A program made the translations under genes and the position numbers. A DNA stretch of 64,000 nucleotides, taken from positions 2,922,050 to 2,986,049 of the forward strand of contig OZ022354.1 of the NCBI GenBank assembly GCA_963989245.1, read 5' to 3'. This document shows positions 43,011-52,876 of the stretch, piece by piece; positions within the stretch are counted from its first letter, which is position 1, and every line of letters begins with the position of its first letter. The notes below the pieces were generated by a model. It worked only from the letters and a program-made list of their open reading frames with translations. It was not told the origin of the DNA and did no database searches. The DNA comes from Nansenia antarctica. Its lineage: Eukaryota; Chordata; Actinopteri; Argentiniformes; Microstomatidae.

Positions 43011-43953
43011 GTCTGAATAGAGCAGATTAATGTATGAATAGAGCAGATTAATGTATGAATAGAGCAGATTAATGTATGAATAGAGCAGATTAATGTCTGA
43101 ATAGAGCAGATTAATGTCTGAATAGAGCAGATTAATGTATGAATAGAGCAGATTAATGTATGAATAGAGCAGATTAATGTCTGAATAGAGCAGATTAATG
43201 TGTGAATAGAGCAGATTAATGTATGAATAGAGCAGATTAATGTATGAATAGAGCAGATTAATGTCTGAATAGAGCAGATTAATGTCTGAATAGAGCAGAT
43301 TAATGTGTGAATAGAGCAGATTAATGTCTGAATAGAGCAGATTAATGTATGAATAGAGCAGATTAATGTCTGAATAGAGCAGATTAATGTCTGAATAGAG
43401 CAGATTAATCTCTGAATAGAGCAGATTAATGTATGAATAGAGCAGATTAATGTCTGAATAGAGCAGATTAATGTATGAATAGAGCAGATTAATGTCTGAA
43501 TAGAGCAGATTAATGTCTGAATAGAGCAGATTAATGTGTGAATAGAGCAGATTAATGTCTGAATAGAGCAGATTAATGTCTGAATAGAGCAGATTAATGT
43601 ATGAATAGAGCAGATTAATGTCTGAATAGAGCAGATTAATGTGTGAATAGAGCAGATTAATGTCTGAATAGAGCAGATTAATGTCTGAATAGAGCAGATT
43701 AATGTATACATAGAGCAGATTAATGTCTGAATAGAGCAGATTAATGTATGAATAGAGCAGATTAATGTATGAATAGAGCAGATTAATGTATGAATAGAGC
43801 AGATTAATGTCTGAATAGAGCAGATTAATGTATGAATATAGCAGATTAATGTCTGAATAGAGCAGATTAATGTATGAATAGAGCAGATTAATGTATACAT
43901 AGAGCAGATTAATGTCTGAATAGAGCAGATTAATGTATGAATAGAGCAGATTA
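43011..43953. repeat. 21-bp minisatellite, about 45 copies
   Basis: The unit tgaatagagcagattaatgt plus one base varies mainly at one position (tAtg, tCtg or tGtg). Because 21 is divisible by 3 and the unit lacks stops in several frames, ORFs of around 300 codons appear on the minus strand. They are an artefact of the period. Confidence 0.95.
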
Positions 43954-44291
43954 AGCATATGTATTGGAATTATAACCTATTGTGACGCGGAGATATTCGT
44001 CCGTAAGCGACGCCCCCCCCCCCCCCCCCCCCCCACCGCTGCTGCTCAGAGAACCGCTTCCTGGATGAAACTCCCGCTGACAGCGGGGCGAGAGAATATT
44101 TCTACCCGGGAATTCGCTCCTTGCTGTGTCGACGGTGATAGGAGTGTAGGATCGACACCATTCAAATGGTTTTGGATTCCCTGTCCTCTCCCCTATCCGG
44201 ACACGTTTTAATTGTTATCCTAACCCACGGTAAATCACAGTTATTAATTATTCCATTTTGAATTGCACTTGCATTAATTAGTTAGGCCACA

Positions 44292-44336
44292 TTTAGGGTT
44301 AGGGTTAAGGTTAGGGTTAGGGTTAGGGTTAGGGTA
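44292..44336 (+). repeat. Interstitial telomere-type (TTAGGG)n
   Basis: Seven to eight TTAGGG units with one TTAAGG variant, far from any visible chromosome end. It lies between inverted copies of the tccattttgaattg sequence (about 44251 and 44354). Confidence 0.9.
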
Positions 44337-44816
44337 ACCATAGGGTTTCCAATTCAAAATGGAATAATCCCAAGAGAAGCCCCGACAGGCGCACATAACA
44401 GGCGCACCCCTGCGCTATCAGAACGAGCTACCCCAATGTCACGTCGGAATTCGACGTTTGGATGCAAATGTCACGTCGGAATTCGACGTTTGTCCATCAA
44501 CGTCGAATTCTGACGTCTGCCGTGTGAGACCAGGCTGATTAGAGTTAGTAGATTTGTGACAGCCCCCCAGTGTGTCTGAATTGGAGTCCTAGTATACTGT
44601 ACTTCCAAATGGTTTAGCATGGGGGGTCAGGTTCAGTACTAGATTTGGGCCGAGGTCCAATAGTGTCCTACCTACAAAAGGTTTTGTACATATAATCATT
44701 TTGTTCATATAATAATGTTGTACACATAGTAATCCACAGTATGATTATGTATTTGTGTATGTTGTTTAAAAAAAAAACAATAAAAAAAACAGTATATTTA
44801 TGTATTTGTGTATGTT

Positions 44817-44821
<5 letters not shown>

Positions 44822-44849
<28 letters not shown>
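44822..44849. repeat. Poly-A run
   Basis: About 28 A after a tandemly repeated gtatttgtgtatgttgttta. Possibly a retroposon tail. Confidence 0.8.
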
Positions 44850-44875
44850 CATGCAGTACTACATAACGACACCTG

Positions 44876-45085
44876 GGGTCGCTTGACACAACGGCAGGCG
44901 GGGAATATACGGAAGCGGGGAACATAGAACCCTTTTTCGGAAGCGGGGAACATAGAACCCTTTTTCGGAAGTTTTCGGAAGAGGGGAACATAGAACCCTT
45001 TTTTTTTTTTTTGCTAAGAAAACGGGGAACATAGGACCCGGGGAACATAGGACCCGGGGAACATAGGACCCGGGGAACATAGGGA
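44876..45085. repeat. ggggaacatag tandem repeats, inverted to 41190-41280
   Basis: Three units of ggggaacatagaaccctttt plus tcggaag, then four shorter units of ggggaacataggacccg. The first part is the reverse complement of the 41.2 kb array. Confidence 0.85.
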
Positions 45086-45089
45086 TGAC

Positions 45090-47017
45090 CCCGTTGTTAG
45101 CATGCTAGCATTGTAGCTCTGTATTCTGTCTATGTTGTAAGTACGGTTAGTATGTCTACGTTGTAAAAGTTGTAAGACTCATGTTCAGTGTGTAATACTG
45201 GAATACTGTAACATGTCAAGTGTAATAGATTACAGAAATGTTAAAAGTTTAAAAACATGTGTTCCTGTCTTTGTTATGAACGAGCTAGCCGCTAGCCGCT
45301 AACACTACTCTGAGCACTTTAGGTAATAATCATTGTCATGTATTAGGCTAGCTATTTTATGAACATGGTATGGTAGTATTTTATGAATATGGAGTGCCAG
45401 TAACTGTAGGCAATATTTTAATGTAGGCTACTATCTTCTTTCTGTTGCAGCTTTGATGCCCCCCACCCCACCAGACACAGCAGCTCAACAACTCACTGGC
45501 AATATTTTGTTGAATAACAAGAACAGTTGGGCATAGATACAGCATTTTGAACTGTGTCATGATTTATTATCTATTGATAGTCAATTCACAGACCTTGCGT
45601 GCTTACCTGTGTATAGTTGTTGTATGTTCTCAGTTGTTGCCCTCAGTTCCCACTATACTTGAAACTTGAAACTGAACTATAAGGCTGGACATTGACTACT
45701 GAGCACTACACTATTTCCAGCACAAGACATCAGCAAATTACTCTTAATGCCTCCATAATAATAAGCTGGCTAATTAGCTACAGTAATAACATTGCTAGGT
45801 GATAATGTTAGCAATATCTAGCTAAGTACTGTAAACTTCTCTTTGAAAAGTCTATCTGACCCAGTGACTAACACTAATGTTTGCACACTGATTGTACTTT
45901 GCACAGCTTGTCACACTATTGTTCTGCTGTAGTGCGACTACCATCACTTATACTTATCACTTTATTACTTATTATTGTGACTATGTACCTTGTTGAAGAA
46001 CCAAAGCGAAATATTTTTATTCTTGTGTACTGTAAAATCAATTCTGATTCTGATTGAAGACTTTTTTGTATCATTAAAAGACTAACAATAACAGTTACAA
46101 CAACCGTAAATAATAATAAGCTGGGTAATTAGCTTAGGTAATACCTTGCTAGGTAATAATGTTATAGCTGTCTGACCCAGTGACCAATACTGACAGGTAT
46201 TGACAGCTGATAAATGTCAATCTAGAGGGGGAGTGGTTGGGGGTGGGGTTGACCAGCTATTGTTACCACCCATTACCTGCCGGTGTGAAGGTGACCAATA
46301 CTGACAGGTAATGACAGCTGATAAATGTCAATCTAGAGGGGGAGTGGTTGGGGGTGGGGTTGACCAGCTATTGTTACCACCCATTACCTGCCGGTGTGAA
46401 AAAGTCCCAAATCTTTGAAGGGATTTTTCTCAGGATTTAGTTTTCAGGGTTAACAAGTTTCAAATACTCATGTCGTCTTACATTTTTTCCCGATGTCTAT
46501 GTATGACACATCATTTGAAAGCTTACAATCTGTAGTTTAAGCATATTATGTAAAAAACAGAAAAATGACTTTGCCCCCTCCTTGATCATTCCACCAGATC
46601 GCGTCACATATTGTCAGGGTATTTGAGCCTCGGAAAAGCGCTATATAAATATAATGTATTATTATTATTGCGGCATTTCGAAGACAGCGCCTCAGCCAAC
46701 TTTGGACCCGGAAACACGTCACGACTTAACAACCGAATAAGACCCTGACTGTTGAGTGTTGATCTAATTTGCATACTCACGCTGTGTGTTGTCATACGCA
46801 TGTTTACGTATGTTGCTTACGTTCATGTTTATAAATGTAAGAGCGCCAAATAAATCTTCCTCTTTCCGGAATGTTAACCGATAAAAGCAGTCATGTGTAT
46901 TTATTGATTACCAGAGACAGTTAGTAAGCATGGCTTCCACACCACCAACACCGACTATCAAATAAAAGCAGAACGGAATAAACGTTATCAAATACAACGT
47001 TATAAAATCCAGGTGTG
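45090..47017. other. Gene-free stretch with a 110-bp tandem duplication
   Basis: No gene recognised. It contains a (TCTGAT)-tail retroposon end near 46055, a perfect two-copy tandem of about 110 bp at 46180-46400 (unit includes ctagagggggagtggttggg), and a dispersed repeat at 46434-46531 shared with 31783-31884. Confidence 0.6.
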
Positions 47018-47673
47018 TGTAACGATGGTCAAACAGCCAAACTTCTTTCATTTAATTCGTTTATTTGACCTGCAGAGAAGACATATAGAACACAATTCTT
47101 CTCTGGTCTGCTTGTGAATCCATTGAGGTGGCGGCCATGTTCTCCCACCACCGTCTATGTACATTTCACATCAGGACAATTTGTTCACAGAAAGAACACA
47201 AACTTCCCTCAAACATTACAAATAACAATTACAAACAACATGTGGAGCGACATACCTGCAGAGAAGACATATAGAACACAATTCTTCTCTGGTCTGCTTG
47301 TGAATCTGCACGTTCAAAACAACATACAATAAATGTTCTGTTTCACATCATCACAATACATCACATCATCACAATACATGTAAAAACAAACAGCACAGTA
47401 CTACACCAACACCTTCACCCTACATTACAAGATTCTTCATACAAACAACAAAACACGAGGAGCATTTTACATAGCGCACATACCCATTGAGGTGGCGGCC
47501 ATGTTCTGACGCACCACCGCAAGTACGGCAACAAGAGAAGGACAAAGAACGTGCAGACCTGCAGTACACCCAAACTCCAAAGGGGGGCTCCAACAACAAC
47601 CAGGGCTGCTCAAAGCACGGCGAAACTCATCTACATTCACCACAGCTAAACATACATTCCCAACTCTGTTACA
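47018..47673 (-). repeat. 3' LTR of the gypsy element
   Basis: 656 bp, identical by eye to 54631-55286. It contains a duplicated ctgcagagaagacatataga stretch and two copies of cattgaggtggcggccatgt. Confidence 0.92.
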
Positions 47674-47685
47674 CCCACCTCCCCT
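47674..47685 (-). other. Polypurine tract
   Basis: AGGGGAGGTGGG on the minus strand, directly before the 3' LTR. It is the expected primer for plus-strand DNA synthesis. Confidence 0.85.
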
Positions 47686-48013
47686 GAATTTCGCCAACCT
47701 TGAGCAGCAACTATACATTTAAATACTACTTTTTACTTTTTACACTATTACATAGGGCCGCCAAAGGACAGGACAGCCAACTTGAAAAGTATCCTATAAG
47801 GATGAAGTGGAAAGAGAGGTAAACTACCTCTCCAACCAACTACTGGCGGTAGGATGCGTTCTACACCCCACAAGACCCTATTTTCACTGTGTATTACTAG
47901 CCTTCAAGAGGCCACAACCTCTTATGAAACAATCAGAATAACGAACAAACCTATATGTCATAGGATGTCAGTGTGCACAGTGTATACATGCACTGAACTG
48001 AGCTTCGGCTTAT

Positions 48014-51000
48014 CTAACTGTGGGAAGCCTGGAACACTGACCTGCAAACAGCTCGAATGTTTGACTTAGTGTCTTGAATAATGTCTTGTCCTGACATAGT
48101 ATATATCAATCTGTCAACCGGTTTGATAAGGCGACCAAACTTGGACTTGACCTGTGTGACTGTACTAGGATGTTCACACTGTGTGACAGAAGCTAAAGTG
48201 TCAGTACGCTGTGTGTCACTAGCATCATCTGTCTGATTTGTGTTACCAGAAACATCAGTACAATCATCAGCGCTAACCACAAATCTAGAATCAGAGTTAA
48301 TGGACTGATCTACCATTTGCTCCTCAGCCATCTGCTCGGGAACCCTCTGAGGGGCAAACGAGACTGAAGACACTACAGTGTTAGTAGCCTCTGTCCGTGA
48401 GTGGTCAGGGAATGGTAACTGGGTGACCCACTCCAGGGTTCTTCCCTTGGGATCCTTGGGCTCTGGAACAGTCAAGGGAACATCCCTCTCCCGAACAGCT
48501 CTTCCCCCATACTCCATGTCTTCAACCTCCCCTCCCTCACTCCCAGGACAGGAATCCACTCTCTCCGACTCGAACGCGGTTCCTCTACTCACTTCCCCAG
48601 GCAAGGAATCCTGTTCCACTTCCGACACGGACATATCACTTGGCTCATTTGATGTATGAACAGCAGACAGGGATGAAACTGGGTCAGAGATCACACTCGT
48701 ATCATACACCGGCAGAAAGTTCACCAACAACAATAGATTACGGTGGACTACCTTCTCTCGTCCAGTGACAGTGTCTTGTATCCTATATGTGTGAGTCTCA
48801 GAGTTCCTATCCACCACAGTGTATACAGTAGACTCCCAACGATCAGCCACCTTTCTCTTTCCTCTCTCTCTCTTGTTCGCCAACAGCACACGGTCTCCGA
48901 CGTCAATGGTGGGCCCTTTTACTCGTCTGTTGTAGAGCTCTGTGTGACGGTGCTGTTCTTTTATGACATGTTCCTGGGCTATGACCATAGCTTCTCTCAG
49001 ATCCTTCGTGAGAGACATCACATACTTGTCGTAGCTGACCACAGCTGGATCATTCAGGACTGTCCGGAAGAGTATATCGACAGGGAGACGAGGAGTACGT
49101 CCAAACATCAGATAGAAAGGTGCATAGCCAGTTGACTCATGCGCTGTGCTATTGTACATGAACGTCAGAGTTTGCAAACGCCTCGGCCAGTTGATTTTTG
49201 CCTCTGGTTCAAGCGCTCGGATCATGTTACCGAGAGTTCTATTGAAACGTTCCACACTACCGTTACCCATCGGGTGATACGGGGTTGTGTGCGACTTTCT
49301 GACACCGGAGACTCTGAGCAGCTCACTCACTAGTTGACTCTCGAAGCTAGCTCCCTGGTCGCTGTGGATACGTTCTGGGAACCCAAAGACGCAGAAGAAC
49401 TTGTCCCATAGAACTCTCGCCACCTGTTTGGCTGACTGATCTTTGCAGGGGAATGCCTGGGCCATTCTTGTAAAATGGTCAGTAACAACTAACACATCAA
49501 CTGACTTGTTCCTTGAGTCCTCCGCTGACCAGAAATCAATGCAAACCAGCTGAAGTGGCCTGGTTGATGTGATACTCTGCAAAGGCGCCCTCGCAGCAGG
49601 TTCAACAGTCTTACTGACAATACACCGCTGGCAGTTACGGACGTAGTCTCTTACGTCTCTGTCGAGGTTGAGCCAGAAGAACCTCTGTCTGGCCAAGCCA
49701 AGACTCCTGAACTGACCTTGATGGCCAGCATGGTCATGAACACCTCTCAGAACTTCAACTTTCTTAGACTCAGGAACCACATACTGGCGGCGTTTTGACT
49801 TCACGACTTGATCCCTCGAGACTCTGTAGAGTATCCCATTGCTCACAACAAGTTTCTCCCAGTGCTTCAGGTACCTCATGACTGTGACTGATTCCTTATC
49901 TCTCTCTCTCCTGGAGGGTCTCCGATGTCTCTCCACATAGTACAAGACTCGAGAGAGAGTCCTGTCTCTGAGCTGTTCATCCCGGAGTTCCTTCTCACTG
50001 TAAGCAGGAAGTGAGTCCTGACCACCTGGGACTAACTGAGGCAAATGATGCAAGACTGCTACAGCGCGCGTTCTTGCTCCGACCTCCCACAGATCGTCAT
50101 ATGACTGTAGAACAACAGACACTTCATCCATCTCCATAGACTGAGCGTGGACATGCAGAGGTGATGGGACACTTTGAGCGTAACTCTCTGCCTGGCGTGG
50201 AGTGTCACCACTATCATTGGACGACCGGAAGGCGTCCTGTACAGAAGCACTCGACACATCCTGGACTTCGGAGAGGAGATTCTTGTAGGGCTCTTCAAGT
50301 AATCTGTGACTGACTCTCTGCTTGACGAAAGGCACACGACTCAAGGCATCAGCGACAACATTCTGTGGGCCTGGCACGTACTTGATGTCGAAGTTATAGC
50401 TCGCTAACTTAGCCACCCATCGTTGCTCGCAGCAGTCCAGCTTGGGCTTCGTCATGATATGAGTCAATGGATTATTGTCCGTCCAAACAGTGAAATCATG
50501 CCCCTTCAACCAATGGCTAAACTTGTCACAGACACTCCACTTCAAGGCTAGGAATTCCAACCGATGGGCTGGATAGTTTCTCTGAGACTGAGAGAGGGAC
50601 TTGCTGGCGAATGCGATTGGCCTCGCTCGGTCTTCACCCTCTTGGATCTGCGACAGGACAGCACCGATGCCATCAAGGGACGCGTCCGTTGACAGCATGA
50701 AGGGACGGCTGAAATCAGGGTGAGCCAGGACAGCCGTCTCAACCAGCGCCGTTTTCAGCTTCTGGAAAGCCTGCTCCGTTTCGGGGGTCCAGTCAGTAAC
50801 CTTCAACTTCCTGCTTTGTGACCTTTGTTTGGACTGTTTCACCTTCCCTTTTCTCTTCTGGCCCGTCAACAGAGAGAAGAGAGGCTTTGCAATAGCGGAG
50901 AAGCTAGGCACAAAGTGCTGGTAATAATTGATCATCCCCAAGAAAGATCTGATTCGTTTCTGTGAGGGGGTTACACCGTCCGCTTCCATCAGGTCAGCAC

Positions 51001-52876
51001 TTGTCATCTTTGCGATGCTCTCAACTTTGCTGGGATCAGTCAACACACCGTTGTCATTAATTATGTGGCCGAGGAATTTGACGGATTTCCGGAGAAAAAA
51101 ACACTTCTTGGGGGCCAATTTCAGGTTATGACCACGCAGTCTACTGAACACCATCTCCAAGCGTTCCAGAGCTGTCCTCTCATCAGGGGCGTACACCAAT
51201 AAATCATCCAGATAAACCAGTAAGCTCAGATAGTTCTGGTCTCCGAAAATGCTAGTCATCATACGCATGAAGCTCCCAGGACTATTACAGAGGCCCTGCG
51301 GGAGGCGATTATACTCATACAAGCCCATAGGTGTTGTAAAGGCAGAGTACTTTCTGTCATCCTCGTGTAGTGGCATGTTATAAAACCCTGAGGTTAGATC
51401 CATAGTACTAAACAAGGAGTTACCTCCAAGTGCAGCTAAGCAGTCGGCCTGGTGAGGGAGAGGGTGAGCATCCTTCAGGGTCCTCTTGTTCAGCCAGCGA
51501 AAGTCTGTACAGATACGGAGATCTCCGTTCTTTTTCCATACAAGAACCAACGGAGATGCATATTCACTGGTTGACTTCCTGATTATATCTTTCTCCTCCA
51601 TCTCACTCAGTACTTGGCGCAACTTCTGATACTGACTGGGGGGCACTCGTCTGAATGGGAGCCGGAATGGCCTGTGATCTGAGAGGTGAATGCGATGTAT
51701 GAAGCCCTTTGCCTCTCCACAATCCAGGTGATGGCGTGAGAAGATGTCCTTGTAGCGCACAACCAGGTCAGCCATCTTGCTTCTACACTGTTCAGACACG
51801 TCACAGGAGTGTATGTCGAGCCCACTCAATCCCATGTACTTCAGTTCCTCATCAACAGTGCGGGCCGCATTTTCACTGGACGGGGTTACTTGACAGCAAC
51901 TGAGTAGTGGGACCTCAGCAGGTCCGGTCTCATCCATGTCCTCGAGCGCAATGCAGGAGAAGACGTCGGCCAATTTAGCATTGCGTCTTACCAAGACGGG
52001 CCTGTCGGACGAGTTGATCAGCTTCAATGGAACCCATCCGTCTCCCCACAAAGGAGTAACAACTCTGGCCACCAGAACCCCTCTTGGAGCTGAGCGACAC
52101 GATGTGGGCTCTGTCATCACAGCGCTACCAGGAGACACAATAGTGGACTTGGGTAGCTTGCCCCACATCAGGTACTCCCGACCAGGCTCAAGACACACGG
52201 CTGAGTTGCACCTGACTGTGCCTATCTTGTCAGGTATGACGTCACCTCGCCAACGGTTCAGACCAGCGAGCATCGAGAGAAACTGTTCAGATTCTGGATC
52301 GCCAGCAGGACAGGGCGTAGACACAGCCTTCCAGTAGCCATCACTTTGCTTATACTGCCGGAGGATATATTTAATAACATTGGTGCCTAGTATCAACTCA
52401 TCATGCTGGCCTTCAACTACCAGAGTGGGAACCATAATCCTACAGCCATACACCTCCATTTCCACGTTGAAAGCTGACTCAGGCTTGACACGGCGACCAC
52501 CACAGCCAACAAGCACCACATTTGAACCGAACTGGTTATGCTCTGTAGCAACTCCAACCTCTCTAAGCTTTCCCTCTGCCGTCTTACTCATTGTACAAGC
52601 CATAGACCCACTGTCTAGCATAGCATTTAGAGTCACTGTATTACCAACTGTCACAGGTGTGTAGAAAAGGCTGTCACTACCACTAATTGTATGCGTATTC
52701 TGATAAACAATATCTTCAGAGTTATCACTTGAGTTTTTGAGAGCTATATACACTGTCTCAGCACTAGATTCGTCCTCACAATGGGAGTTTACTTGGCGAC
52801 CTATACTTTCTCCCTCTGAATACAGGCCACCTAGTTTCCCTGAGGCTGAGGTGCTCGGGACGACCTGGTGGGACAC
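48014..52876 (-). CDS. pol: Gypsy Pol polyprotein (protease, RT, RNase H, integrase)
   Basis: 1620 codons, uninterrupted. Protease: LDSGSMACTMS (DSG at 88-90). RT: FSTMDLTSGFYNMPL (about 489-503) and YLDDLLVYA (YLDD 555-558). RNase H: STDASLDGIGAVLS (D731), E774, TDNNPL (D800). Integrase: zinc finger H1047, H1052, C1082, C1085, then catalytic D1114 in CIDFW, D1173 in HSDQGASF and E1209 in SVERFNRT (35 residues between the last two). A GPY/F-like module follows (RWESTVYTVVDRN), and the acidic Ser-rich tail has no chromodomain. The first 15 or so codons overlap gag. Translation is expected by -1 frameshift at 52834-52840, not from the ATG at 52876. All catalytic residues are present, so the protein is probably functional. 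Confidence 0.95.
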   Translation of the reverse strand: MSHQVVPSTSASGKLGGLYSEGESIGRQVNSHCEDESSAETVYIALKNSSDNSEDIVYQNTHTISGSDSLFYTPVTVGNTVTLNAMLDSGSMACTMSKTAEGKLREVGVATEHNQFGSNVVLVGCGGRRVKPESAFNVEMEVYGCRIMVPTLVVEGQHDELILGTNVIKYILRQYKQSDGYWKAVSTPCPAGDPESEQFLSMLAGLNRWRGDVIPDKIGTVRCNSAVCLEPGREYLMWGKLPKSTIVSPGSAVMTEPTSCRSAPRGVLVARVVTPLWGDGWVPLKLINSSDRPVLVRRNAKLADVFSCIALEDMDETGPAEVPLLSCCQVTPSSENAARTVDEELKYMGLSGLDIHSCDVSEQCRSKMADLVVRYKDIFSRHHLDCGEAKGFIHRIHLSDHRPFRLPFRRVPPSQYQKLRQVLSEMEEKDIIRKSTSEYASPLVLVWKKNGDLRICTDFRWLNKRTLKDAHPLPHQADCLAALGGNSLFSTMDLTSGFYNMPLHEDDRKYSAFTTPMGLYEYNRLPQGLCNSPGSFMRMMTSIFGDQNYLSLLVYLDDLLVYAPDERTALERLEMVFSRLRGHNLKLAPKKCFFLRKSVKFLGHIINDNGVLTDPSKVESIAKMTSADLMEADGVTPSQKRIRSFLGMINYYQHFVPSFSAIAKPLFSLLTGQKRKGKVKQSKQRSQSRKLKVTDWTPETEQAFQKLKTALVETAVLAHPDFSRPFMLSTDASLDGIGAVLSQIQEGEDRARPIAFASKSLSQSQRNYPAHRLEFLALKWSVCDKFSHWLKGHDFTVWTDNNPLTHIMTKPKLDCCEQRWVAKLASYNFDIKYVPGPQNVVADALSRVPFVKQRVSHRLLEEPYKNLLSEVQDVSSASVQDAFRSSNDSGDTPRQAESYAQSVPSPLHVHAQSMEMDEVSVVLQSYDDLWEVGARTRAVAVLHHLPQLVPGGQDSLPAYSEKELRDEQLRDRTLSRVLYYVERHRRPSRRERDKESVTVMRYLKHWEKLVVSNGILYRVSRDQVVKSKRRQYVVPESKKVEVLRGVHDHAGHQGQFRSLGLARQRFFWLNLDRDVRDYVRNCQRCIVSKTVEPAARAPLQSITSTRPLQLVCIDFWSAEDSRNKSVDVLVVTDHFTRMAQAFPCKDQSAKQVARVLWDKFFCVFGFPERIHSDQGASFESQLVSELLRVSGVRKSHTTPYHPMGNGSVERFNRTLGNMIRALEPEAKINWPRRLQTLTFMYNSTAHESTGYAPFYLMFGRTPRLPVDILFRTVLNDPAVVSYDKYVMSLTKDLREAMVIAQEHVIKEQHRHTELYNRRVKGPTIDVGDRVLLANKRERGKRKVADRWESTVYTVVDRNSETHTYRIQDTVTGREKVVHRNLLLLVNFLPVYDTSVISDPVSSLSAVHTSNEPSDMSVSEVEQDSLPGEVSRGTAFESERVDSCPGSEGGEVEDMEYGGRAVRERDVPLTVPEPKDPKGRTLEWVTQLPFPDHSRTEATNTVVSSVSFAPQRVPEQMAEEQMVDQSINSDSRFVVSADDCTDVSGNTNQTDDASDTQRTDTLASVTQCEHPSTVTQVKSKFGRLIKPVDRLIYTMSGQDIIQDTKSNIRAVCRSVFQASHS

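Noticed and set aside
42969..43958. Open frames of about 300 codons on the minus strand
   Set aside because: Produced by a stop-free 21-bp tandem repeat; two different frames are open over the same array and there is no codon bias or domain.
47114..47332. 72-residue ORF in both gypsy LTRs
   Set aside because: It is present in the two LTRs only because they are copies; no similarity to an accessory protein.
48743..49135. Plus-strand ORFs within pol
   Set aside because: Antisense shadows of the long pol frame.
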